This document shows, one piece after another, positions 21,094 through 26,570 of a stretch of 41,159 nt of DNA (the stretch's first letter is position 1; each line of letters opens with the position of its first letter). The stretch comes from a virus, in IMG/VR virus record IMGVR_UViG_3300050134_000023, positions 1-41,159 of that record; one strand, given 5' to 3'. The translations under genes were made by a program, and so were the position numbers. Below the pieces are notes generated by a model that was not told the DNA's origin, made no database searches, and saw only the letters and a list, made by a program, of their open reading frames with translations.

Positions 21094-21561
21094 ATGGAAA
21101 TATGCAATTGCGGTAACGAGGTTGAAAAGCTCATCGTCGAGCTTTGCCCGCGTTGTTATAAACGGGCCTCGAAGCAAAGAGAACGTAATAAACCCGGAGC
21201 TAAAGAACATCGTCGGGCGCTAGATCGAGTATGGTGTGCAGTACGAAAGGAAGAATTAGCGTCATACCGACAGCAACGAACGCAGAACTTGAAGATGAAA
21301 GCTTTCGCCCTGTTAGGAAGCAAGTGCTCGTGGGCTGGATGTACGTGGGATGATCCGCGAGCTTTGCAGATAGATCATGTCAACGATGACGGGAGTGAAG
21401 AAAAACGAACACTCGGCAATAATCAACCATCGTTGTATATTCGAGTGATTAAAGCGACTTCGCAGCATGAGGAACCGCAATTGAAATACCAGCTTCTCTG
21501 CGCCAACCATAACTGGGTGAAAAGGTGCGAGAAGGAAAGTGCTAGGCGGAAAATCGCCTAA
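21094..21561 (+). CDS. HNH-type endonuclease inside tRNA cluster II, 155 aa
   Basis: A finger CNCGNE...CPRC at the N-terminus, then a basic helical linker, then CSWAGC, LQIDHVNDDGSEEKR and YQLLCANHNW. It is related to the nucleases at 10935 and 19126, with the last Cys replaced by His. It sits between Pro tRNAs and its 3' end forms a CGCCTAA/TTAGGCG hairpin. Confidence 0.8.
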   Translation: MEICNCGNEVEKLIVELCPRCYKRASKQRERNKPGAKEHRRALDRVWCAVRKEELASYRQQRTQNLKMKAFALLGSKCSWAGCTWDDPRALQIDHVNDDGSEEKRTLGNNQPSLYIRVIKATSQHEEPQLKYQLLCANHNWVKRCEKESARRKIA

Positions 21562-21593
21562 GGTGGTTTTAGGCGGTAAACCGTATAAAGATT

Positions 21594-21668
21594 CGGTGTG
21601 TAGCGCAGCGGTAGCGCACTTGTCTGGGGGACAAGGGGTCGCGAGTTCGATCCTCGCCACGCCGACCA
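21594..21668 (+). tRNA. tRNA-Pro (GGG)
   Basis: Acceptor CGGTGTG/CACGCCG, anticodon stem CTTGT/ACAAG, loop CTGGGGG, T arm GCGAG/CTCGC and encoded CCA. It reads CCC and CCT. Confidence 0.92.
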
Positions 21669-21673
21669 TTTAG

Positions 21674-21741
21674 TGGATGCTTTGCGGTCGTCAGACCGCG
21701 AGGAGTGGACAGGGGGTTCAGAATTCTCTCCCCGCATCCCA
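21674..21741 (+). pseudogene. tRNA-like remnant
   Basis: GGATGC/GCATCC closes the element, GCGGTC/GACCGC forms an internal arm, and a T-arm-like GGGGG/CTCCC has an enlarged 11-base loop. There is no usable anticodon arm and no full CCA. It is probably a decayed tRNA between two intact Pro tRNAs. Confidence 0.45.
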
Positions 21742-21747
21742 GAGTTT

Positions 21748-21824
21748 CGGCGATTAGCGCAGCCCGGTAGCGCACCTGCCTTGGGCGCAGGGGGTCGGGG
21801 GTTCAAATCCCTCATCGCCGACCA
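21748..21824 (+). tRNA. tRNA-Pro (TGG), second copy
   Basis: Acceptor CGGCGAT/ATCGCCG, anticodon stem CCTGC/GCAGG, loop CTTGGGC, T arm GGGGG/CCCTC and encoded CCA. It duplicates the anticodon of 20833 but differs elsewhere. Confidence 0.93.
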
Positions 21825-21840
21825 ATACCGAGGAAGGCGT

Positions 21841-21909
21841 ATGAATGCTGGGGCGGTGTTCGAACAGGTGAGTTCAATGCTCACTTCATACGCCATCGGA
21901 ATTTACTAA
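21841..21909 (+). CDS. Possible 22-residue peptide with its start in a hairpin
   Basis: GAGGAAGG lies just before the ATG. The ATG is within GGCGTATGA (21836-21844), which pairs perfectly with TCATACGCC (21886-21894) inside the same ORF, and a GTGAG/CTCAC arm with a seven-base loop lies within. The shape also resembles a tRNA acceptor plus T arm, so this may be a decayed tRNA rather than a gene. Confidence 0.35.
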   Translation: MNAGAVFEQVSSMLTSYAIGIY

Positions 21910-22099
21910 TTTTTCGAGAATGCTCGCAGTAGCGGGCTCGTAAGATGGCAGCTTGTCAGTAGGGTCGCCCGCAGGGGCGGTGGGAGTAGTACCGAACGCA
22001 GGGTGGTCACCATCTTCTCGAAACCGTTGGCTACGTCGGATTCGTCCCCGGCAGGGGATGATTGGGAGCACGACTGGCGTTCACTGGCGGTAAGAGTTT
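21910..22099 (+). ncRNA. Structured RNA region between two Pro tRNAs
   Basis: TCGAGAA (21914-21920) pairs with TTCTCGA (22015-22021); AAGATGG (21942-21948) can pair with CCATCTT (22010-22016), sharing bases; CGCCC-GCAG-GGGCG lies at 21966-21979. Only ORFs of 5-11 codons are present. No known RNA family is recognised. Confidence 0.4.
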
Positions 22100-22176
22100 C
22101 AGGGTGTAGCTCAGCTTGGTAGAGCGCACGCTTCGGGAGCGCGAGGTCGGAGGTTCAAATCCTCTCACCCTGACCA
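22100..22176 (+). tRNA. tRNA-Pro (CGG), second copy
   Basis: Acceptor CAGGGTG/CACCCTG, D stem GCTC/GAGC, anticodon stem CACGC/GCGCG with one mismatch, loop TTCGGGA, T arm GGAGG/CCTCT and encoded CCA. Confidence 0.9.
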
Positions 22177-22276
22177 TTTTATGGGGTTTTTGAGAAAACT
22201 CGTGGCTCTTTTCCAGCGAAAGCAGTATCGTCCTATAGGGACTTGGTAAATACCGAACCCTATATAAGAGGGACAC

Positions 22277-22630
22277 ATGGCAAAGATTCGTGTCGGCGTG
22301 GACGGTCACGAGAAGGTTGACGTAAAGACCTTTGACCCGTGGAAGAAAGCCGCAGAGAAGGGCGAGAAGATTTCGTTCATCGACGTGTGGCTGGCCGAGA
22401 GCCCGGTGACCTTGGAAGAGAAAGCCGATGCTGCACGTGAGGTCGAGCATCTCACCAAGCTGGCGGGCGGTAACGACCTCTACCAAGGATTTGAAGCGGA
22501 GCTTGCCGAGATCAAGAGCAAGCCGTTTGATGAAGTTCTGAAAGAGCAGGGACAGATTGAACTTTCGGAAGATACCGCTGATGCGGCACCGAAGGCAAAG
22601 AAAGCAACTGCATTCTTCCCTGATTTTTAA
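22277..22630 (+). CDS. Hypothetical protein, 117 aa
   Basis: GAGGG precedes the ATG. A charged, mostly helical protein with a Lys/Ala-rich segment (DAAPKAKKATA) before a short FFPDF tail. Not recognised. It lies between the Pro tRNAs and the Met tRNA, and a GGGGAGTCG/CGATTCCCC hairpin follows at 22659-22681. Confidence 0.65.
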   Translation: MAKIRVGVDGHEKVDVKTFDPWKKAAEKGEKISFIDVWLAESPVTLEEKADAAREVEHLTKLAGGNDLYQGFEAELAEIKSKPFDEVLKEQGQIELSEDTADAAPKAKKATAFFPDF

Positions 22631-22686
22631 GATTCACCTACCACGTGTAGGAGGAACTGGGGAGTCGATCTTCGATTCCCCTCAAT

Positions 22687-22763
22687 GCCTGCGTAGCTCA
22701 ATTGGCTAGAGCAGCGGTCTCATAAGCCGAAGATGTGGGGTTCAAATCCCCTCGCAGGCACCA
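22687..22763 (+). tRNA. tRNA-Met (CAT), elongator-type
   Basis: Acceptor GCCTGCG/CGCAGGC, anticodon arm with loop CTCATAA, T arm GGGG/CCCC and encoded CCA. G1-C72 pairs fully, unlike bacterial initiator tRNA, so it is elongator Met, or Ile if the C34 were modified to lysidine. Confidence 0.9.
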
Positions 22764-22771
22764 AATTTCTT

Positions 22772-22842
22772 TAGCGTGACGCCCAGCGGAACGGCACCCT
22801 CTTTCAAGAGGAAGGACGTGGGTTCGAATCCCTCCACGCTAA
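22772..22842 (+). pseudogene. Degenerate tRNA-like element (TTC or TCA anticodon)
   Basis: Acceptor TAGCGTG/CACGCTA, D stem GCC/GGC and a T arm (GTGGG/CCCTC, one mismatch) are present. The anticodon arm is CCTC-TTTCAA-GAGG with only six loop bases, and no CCA is encoded. Depending on how the loop is read, the anticodon is TTC (Glu) or TCA (UGA). It is most likely a decaying gene. Confidence 0.5.
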
Positions 22843-23209
22843 AGCGCAACATCGCTGCTGCGGTAACGGAACCGACTCCTGTTATCAGTTAGCTTAATTG
22901 GCTCGGCCAGCAGCAAAAGTTTGAGCAGAACACATCGCTCCTGTTCTTTGCGTAATTTCCCGCTCGACTAGCCGTGAACGTAGATGCACTGCGGAGACGT
23001 TCGTTGTAAGCCGCCTAGTCCGGGTTGGCAGGGATGCTACGAAGCCCGATGAGCAGCCGCAAGGCTAAAGTCCACTGCCATTTCAAGTTTTAGGGAAGTC
23101 GGGAGTCTGCGGACCCTTCCGAGGCTATAGCGCCGAAGCAAGCAGAGGCGATTAACTGCCCAAACACAGTATCGGATACCCGACAATTCAAACCAAGGAG
23201 GACGAGCAG
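22843..23209 (+). other. Non-coding stretch with strong stem-loops
   Basis: No convincing gene. GCTGCTG pairs with CAGCAGC around a D-arm-like TTAGCTTAATTGG. GACTAG (22966-22971) pairs with CTAGTC (23015-23020) around GAACGT/ACGTTC. TGGCAG (23026-23031) pairs with CTGCCA (23075-23080) around AGCC-GCAA-GGCT. These look like tRNA remnants or an unknown RNA. A 22-codon ORF from 22984 overlaps them without a ribosome-binding site. Confidence 0.45.
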
Positions 23210-23248
23210 ATGGCTACTAACCCTAGCAAGACCGCACATACCGCATAA
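23210..23248 (+). CDS. Possible 12-residue leader peptide
   Basis: An almost ideal AAGGAGG eight bases before ATG starts a 12-codon ORF (MATNPSKTAHTA). Its end lies in a GACCGCACA/TGTGAGCGGTC hairpin with a two-base bulge, and the next gene's ribosome-binding site follows immediately. This looks like a translated leader controlling the gene at 23276; inferred. Confidence 0.4.
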   Translation: MATNPSKTAHTA

Positions 23249-23275
23249 GGTGTGAGCGGTCGGGGAGTGAAAGCC

Positions 23276-23590
23276 ATGTCTCATCCAACGACTCGTGACG
23301 AGCGTCGTCACCAGCGCGAACGTGTAATCGCCCGTCGCAAGTTCATCGCGACGAAAATTTGGACCCACTACAACGAGGAGCCGCACGAGGGTTCTCCGTT
23401 TTACCAGCAGCAAATGGGGTGGTACACACCCACGGAGTGGGGTCGCTACGCAAAGTTCAACCTCAACTGCGGCTGTCGTCAGTGCCACTCGGCAAAGTAT
23501 TTTTCTTGTGCTCATAAACGCCGTAAGGCGCTTCGCCAATCGTGGACGCAAGCTGAATTTCGTCGGCGCGATAAAGTTGAAGGTAGATAA
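23276..23590 (+). CDS. Small basic zinc-finger-like phage protein, 104 aa
   Basis: An Arg/His-rich N-terminus (RRHQRERVIARRK) and a C-terminal CGCRQCHSAKYFSCAH cluster resemble a small conserved phage protein type with basic helices and a C-x-C-x2-C finger. The function of that type is unknown. The ATG at 23276 with GGGGAG upstream is preferred over an earlier GTG. Confidence 0.6.
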   Translation: MSHPTTRDERRHQRERVIARRKFIATKIWTHYNEEPHEGSPFYQQQMGWYTPTEWGRYAKFNLNCGCRQCHSAKYFSCAHKRRKALRQSWTQAEFRRRDKVEGR

Positions 23591-23726
23591 TCTTTCGAAA
23601 CTAGCGTATTACTGTAATGTGGCCTGTTAATCTGTAGCTTCGGAGTCATTCCGACAGGTCAGTACCTCGGCATCCGCTCCGCAGCGGGACGCTAACAAGC
23701 AGGAAGGGAGTTGGGGCTTTGCGGAT

Positions 23727-23810
23727 ATGCCCGACTCCCGGATGACAGCCGACGTGGTGCCCGACTCTGTTTGGTCGTCGTTTCCTCGGCCCCGAAAGTG
23801 GGCTCGTTGA
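23727..23810 (+). CDS. Possible 27-residue leader peptide before a terminator
   Basis: The ORF contains four Pro codons (three CCC, one CCT) and two Trp codons and ends inside the terminator at 23784-23837. A large hairpin (GGGAGT/ACTCCC, GGGC/GCCC) overlaps its start. The layout resembles leaders I and II, but the downstream gene is a small protein and there is no good ribosome-binding site. Speculative. Confidence 0.3.
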   Translation: MPDSRMTADVVPDSVWSSFPRPRKWAR

Positions 23811-23837
23811 GGGAAAGTGCACTTGCCGAGGTTTTTT
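23784..23837 (+). terminator. Terminator-like hairpin with T6
   Basis: CCTCGGC (23784-23790) pairs with GCCGAGG (23825-23831) and is followed by six T. The long loop holds CCC/GGG and the palindrome AAGTGCACTT. It lies just before the gene at 23853, so it may attenuate it. Confidence 0.6.
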
Positions 23838-23852
23838 CTTTCTGGAGGCTGT

Positions 23853-24047
23853 ATGGCTATTGCACTGGACAAGAAGTTGTGTTTGAATGGTAACGCGACC
23901 GACCACATTTGGATCATGGTCGATGGCGATGAGCCCAACGTGATCGGCGTCCGTATGGACTGTGGAGATTCGGGAACGGTCTACATGAGTCGCGATCAGG
24001 CGAAAGAGTTGGCAGAACAGTTGCAGGACGTTTTGCAAAAGATTTAG
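23853..24047 (+). CDS. Hypothetical protein, 64 aa
   Basis: GGAGG precedes the ATG, which is chosen over earlier in-frame starts inside the terminator. Beta-rich N-terminal part, then a helix (SRDQAKELAEQLQDVLQKI). Not recognised. Confidence 0.6.
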   Translation: MAIALDKKLCLNGNATDHIWIMVDGDEPNVIGVRMDCGDSGTVYMSRDQAKELAEQLQDVLQKI

Positions 24048-24404
24048 CCGAGTGGCCCGTGATTCAACTGGTTCTGTGGTCTCAGTAAGTGGGCGCAAGC
24101 CTGTCGGGGAGAAATAAATAATCTCCGAGCGTAGTACAGACCGCCATCCCCAGTATAAAAAACGCAGCAGCGGGGGGCGGATACCGTAAGGTCCGCTGGA
24201 GGCACTCACGATCAGGTACTCGACAACCTGTGGGTAGCCGTATCGGGATTCGAGCACAACCGAAACGTGCTCGGCTAAAGTTTAGAAAGGGGCATTCATC
24301 CAGTGCCCCAGTATCACAGGCCCGAGTTCGGGGTGCATCGTAGTCGCCAGAGAAGCGAAGAGCTTCGTAGAAGGTGGGTGTGGGCTCGGGCCGATTAGAA
24401 TTTG
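24048..24404 (+). other. Non-coding stretch with multiple hairpins
   Basis: No gene seen. Hairpins include CAGCGG/CCGCTG with ACC-GTAA-GGT inside (about 24149-24182), CGAGCAC/GTGCTCG (24250-24273) and GGGGCA/TGCCCC (24292-24313). Fragments such as CGGGATTCGAGCA resemble tRNA T arms, but no complete tRNA can be folded. Confidence 0.45.
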
Positions 24405-24413
24405 TGCTATAAT
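24405..24413 (+). promoter_or_regulatory. Extended -10 TGCTATAAT, leaderless start
   Basis: A consensus -10 (TATAAT at 24408-24413) with an extended TG, six bases before the ATG at 24420. There is no ribosome-binding site, so the mRNA is probably leaderless. Confidence 0.6.
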
Positions 24414-24419
24414 GGTTGG

Positions 24420-24776
24420 ATGACCGATGTTCAACTGGCGTATGTTGCGGGCTTGTTCGACGGTGAGGGGCACTGTCGGGTAGTAAAGGCGAAATCCTCG
24501 AAGAACGGGGCTCGCTACTATCGGGCACACGCCATGATCTACAACTCGGATCGGCGCTGTTTGGATTATGCAAAAGAGATTCTCGGATTCGGTTGGGTCG
24601 GGCTCAACAGTCGAAAAGAGACGCACAAAGCGACCAAGCACAAGAAAAACGGGTTTAAGTGGCAAGCTGGAAATTCAACAGCCATAAAGTTTTTACAGAT
24701 GATTCGACCGTTCGTGAAGATCAAGGGTGAACAGATCGACGCGGTGCTTGCGGGGCCGAATCACGGTAGAGTTTGA
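24420..24776 (+). CDS. LAGLIDADG-type homing endonuclease, 118 aa
   Basis: YVAGLFDGEGH at about residues 8-18 is a LAGLIDADG helix with its acidic end. A beta-rich middle follows, then a second helical part with Lys. One motif and 118 residues fit a homodimeric member. It probably cuts a site in the nearby non-coding or tRNA region; inferred. Confidence 0.8.
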   Translation: MTDVQLAYVAGLFDGEGHCRVVKAKSSKNGARYYRAHAMIYNSDRRCLDYAKEILGFGWVGLNSRKETHKATKHKKNGFKWQAGNSTAIKFLQMIRPFVKIKGEQIDAVLAGPNHGRV

Positions 24777-24826
24777 CGCAGGGTGGAGCAGTCTGTAGTC
24801 AGTTCGACTCTGACGCTCCGCACCCA
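24777..24826 (+). pseudogene. Chimeric tRNA remnant (initiator-like 5' part plus T arm)
   Basis: CGCAGGGTGGAGCAGTCTG resembles the 5' acceptor and D arm of bacterial initiator tRNA. It joins directly to a perfect T arm (GTCAG-TTCGACT-CTGAC), and GGAGC pairs with GCTCC. The anticodon arm is missing. The T arm is identical to that of the Phe tRNA at 26256. Confidence 0.5.
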
Positions 24827-25191
24827 ATTGTTGTCAGGTCATGATAGGTGCATCGCTCCTGTGTAAATCCTCAGGGCCAAAGCCGACAGCCGCCTGACAA
24901 CAGTAAGGTTGCCGCGTAATAGCGGCTGTGATTAGCAGGTCCTCATTGGACTTTGACTTTGTGCCTGAGTGGAGTCATTGTTCGGGGAACCGCCATAACG
25001 TAAAAGCGTGCGGCGTGAAACCTGTGAAATCGCTTCTCAGGCCGCTTTCCGGTTGTAGCTTAAAGAGATTGACGGGTTGGGTGCTCCCATCCCTGAACAG
25101 GTGAGCCCAATAATTGGGGAACTTCACTGGGGATACTAAAACTGCGTACCCTAAGCAGAACACGCGCCACGGTCCAGCGGAGGTCCCAGCG
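24827..25191 (+). other. Non-coding stretch with a 9-bp closed hairpin
   Basis: GTTGTCAGG (24830-24838) pairs perfectly with CCTGACAAC (24893-24901). An 18-codon ORF (24841-24897) lies exactly between them, with its stop in the 3' arm. Further hairpins are GCCGC/GCGGC, GGGTTGGG/CCCATCCC and CCCAAT-A-ATTGGG. No gene or intact tRNA was found. Confidence 0.4.
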
Positions 25192-25350
25192 ATGCAAATA
25201 CTGCTAGAACAGTTGGGGGCAAATGTGTTACAGTGTTTCAGGGTGCTTGATACGGAACGACCTCGGGTGGATGAGCCCGCAATCCTGCGTAGCCAGTCGC
25301 AGTATAGCCCTGATTATGGTTCTCGAAAGGACGGGCAAGAAGAGATTTGA
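25192..25350 (+). CDS. Possible small protein, 52 aa
   Basis: The ATG follows GGAGG, and the stop overlaps the TTG start of the HNH gene (TTGA), which supports coding. The sequence has no motif. It lies in a region otherwise rich in non-coding structure. Confidence 0.4.
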   Translation: MQILLEQLGANVLQCFRVLDTERPRVDEPAILRSQSQYSPDYGSRKDGQEEI

Positions 25351-25655
25351 GGATCACACAATCAGAAAGAAACAAGGCAACCAGACTTAGACTCAGGCAT
25401 TTTGTCTGGGAGCAACTAAGAGGAAAAGTTTGCGTAGACTGCGGTGAGGGCGATCCTGTTGTGCTACAGTTCGATCACGTAGACCCCGATACTAAGGAAA
25501 TGGCTATCGCCGAAGCGACGAACCGAGGTTGGAAGGTAGAACGTATAGCCGAAGAGATTTTGAAATGCGTAGTACGCTGTGCAAACTGTCATCTAAGAAA
25601 AACAGCCGCACAGTTCGGCTGGGGAGAAAAGAAGACAGCGTTTCTTGCATCGTAA
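25347..25655 (+). CDS. HNH endonuclease, 102 aa
   Basis: A compact HNH domain: CVDCG, LQFDHVDPDTK and CVVRCANCHLRK. A basic N-terminal helix with several Arg probably binds DNA. The TTG start overlaps the preceding stop; AAGAAGAG precedes it. Confidence 0.82.
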   Translation: MRITQSERNKATRLRLRHFVWEQLRGKVCVDCGEGDPVVLQFDHVDPDTKEMAIAEATNRGWKVERIAEEILKCVVRCANCHLRKTAAQFGWGEKKTAFLAS

Positions 25656-25835
25656 ATGCAAGTGGTGGAGGGGGCCTCGCTCCCCCGTTCTCGGACGTAA
25701 ACCGAGTGGCTGGCTCCTGACCAACGGTGGGATGCTTGCCCGTGTGTAGCAGACGTGAAACGCTAATAATGCGGGAACGGTCTAGCTAGAATCTCCGGGT
25801 AGGCACCCTACCGCCGCTTTTGAAAGAGAGAACCG
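25656..25835 (+). other. Structured non-coding spacer
   Basis: GGGGG/CCCCC (around CCTCGCT), CTCGG-ACGTAAA-CCGAG (a 5-bp stem with a 7-base loop, shaped like an anticodon arm but lacking T33) and GGTAGG/CCTACC. No complete tRNA or gene. Confidence 0.4.
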
Positions 25836-26084
25836 ATGGGTTGTGACACTTGTATTTTTCTGAACAACGTGAAAAATCACGCGGAACAGAAGGGCACCAA
25901 GTTGGAACCGTGCAGTATGGAGTATGGGTGCAACCCGTACTTCAAAGAGGGAATCAACAGCAGTATTTTGATTTCCGAATCCTTTTGTGGAACGTGTTTA
26001 GCGTTGCAGAAGGATTGCCAGTGCGCCGAGGGCGTGCGGCAGATCAGGAACCGCAAGGTTCAGTTAGCAAAGAAACGATATTAA
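25836..26084 (+). CDS. Cysteine-rich small protein, 82 aa
   Basis: Eight cysteines (CDTC, C, C, CGTC, CQC) suggest two metal sites. GAGAGAACCG precedes the ATG. The C-terminal tail is basic (RQIRNRKVQLAKKR). The family is not recognised; nucleic-acid binding is possible. Confidence 0.6.
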   Translation: MGCDTCIFLNNVKNHAEQKGTKLEPCSMEYGCNPYFKEGINSSILISESFCGTCLALQKDCQCAEGVRQIRNRKVQLAKKRY

Positions 26085-26085
26085 A

Positions 26086-26139
26086 ATGATCCGTATCCAC
26101 CGCATTCTCGACTTGTTTACCAGCCCCTCTCGGGGCTAA
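26086..26139 (+). CDS. Possible 17-residue leader peptide before Phe tRNAs
   Basis: MIRIHRILDLFTSPSRG starts almost on the preceding stop. It contains one Phe codon, three Ile and two Leu. Its last codons form AGCCCC-TCTC-GGGGCT (26132-26147), 8 bases before the first Phe tRNA. This is a weak parallel to leaders I and II, as Phe is not enriched and there is no U-tract. Confidence 0.25.
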   Translation: MIRIHRILDLFTSPSRG

Positions 26140-26155
26140 GTAGTCGTGTGTCTGT

Positions 26156-26232
26156 GGGTCGGTAGCTCAGCCCGGTAGAGCGCAGCCCTGAAGAGGCTGG
26201 CGTCGGGGGTTCAAATCCCTCCCTTCCCACCA
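26156..26232 (+). tRNA. tRNA-Phe (GAA), acceptor with mismatches
   Basis: Anticodon stem CAGCC/GGCTG, loop CTGAAGA, D stem GCTC/GAGC, T arm GGGGG/CCCTC and encoded CCA. The acceptor GGGTCGG/CCTTCCC has mismatches at 4-69 and 5-68, which may reduce function. Confidence 0.82.
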
Positions 26233-26255
26233 AATTTCCACATACAATTGAATAT

Positions 26256-26331
26256 GGGAACGTAGCTGATGGGGTCTTAGCACCCGCCTGAAAACCGGGA
26301 GATGTCAGTTCGACTCTGACCGTTCCCACCA
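26256..26331 (+). tRNA. tRNA-Phe (GAA), second copy
   Basis: Acceptor GGGAACG/CGTTCCC pairs perfectly. Anticodon stem CCCGC/CCGGG has one inner mismatch, loop CTGAAAA, T arm GTCAG/CTGAC, CCA encoded. It complements the acceptor-defective copy upstream. Confidence 0.85.
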
Positions 26332-26451
26332 TTATTCTCCAGTGAAAAGCCTCACCACCGCGTACCCTAGCGCGATCACGTACATCACCAGCACGTACAA
26401 GATGAACAGCGGCCATTCGTACCACTTCTCAGGAAACCCGTGACAATCCAT
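26332..26451 (-). CDS. Single-pass membrane microprotein, 39 aa
   Basis: Read on the minus strand: TAGGAGGACAAC precedes the ATG, a near-ideal ribosome-binding site. A short polar N-terminus (MDCHGFPEKWYEW) is followed by one hydrophobic segment of about 22 residues (PLFILYVLVMYVIALGYAVV) and a short charged tail. The stop lies directly against the 3' end of the plus-strand Phe tRNA. Such size and shape fit phage microproteins acting at the inner membrane; the function is unknown. Confidence 0.6.
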   Translation of the reverse strand: MDCHGFPEKWYEWPLFILYVLVMYVIALGYAVVRLFTGE

Positions 26452-26544
26452 GTTGTCCTCCTACTCTACTCTTATATTGTGGTTGAGGGGCTCTACTGGC
26501 TGAAAAAATCTTCGTAGGCTCAAAAACCTCTGACTATTCCCCAA

Positions 26545-26557
26545 AATCGGGTATTAG
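26545..26557 (+). promoter_or_regulatory. Promoter-like AAATCGGGTATTAG, second copy
   Basis: The same 17-base block as at about 10578-10594. TATTAG lies 14 bases before the ATG at 26571, with ACAGAGGG between. It probably drives the primase-polymerase operon. Confidence 0.5.
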
Positions 26558-26570
26558 ACACAGAGGGCAG

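Noticed and set aside
23044-23072. A hammerhead-ribozyme-like stretch (CCGATGAG, hairpin AGCC-GCAA-GGCT, AAAG)
   Set aside because: The conserved CUGANGA core has C instead of U, and stem II does not close with the required pairs. The full fold cannot be drawn.
20667-26331. A tmRNA
   Set aside because: No alanine-type tRNA-like end and no conserved tmRNA 5' sequence could be found. Hairpins in the region match no tmRNA layout.
14919-26331. Group I or group II introns around the homing nucleases and tRNAs
   Set aside because: No split tRNA or split protein gene with conserved intron core motifs was seen; the nuclease genes appear free-standing.
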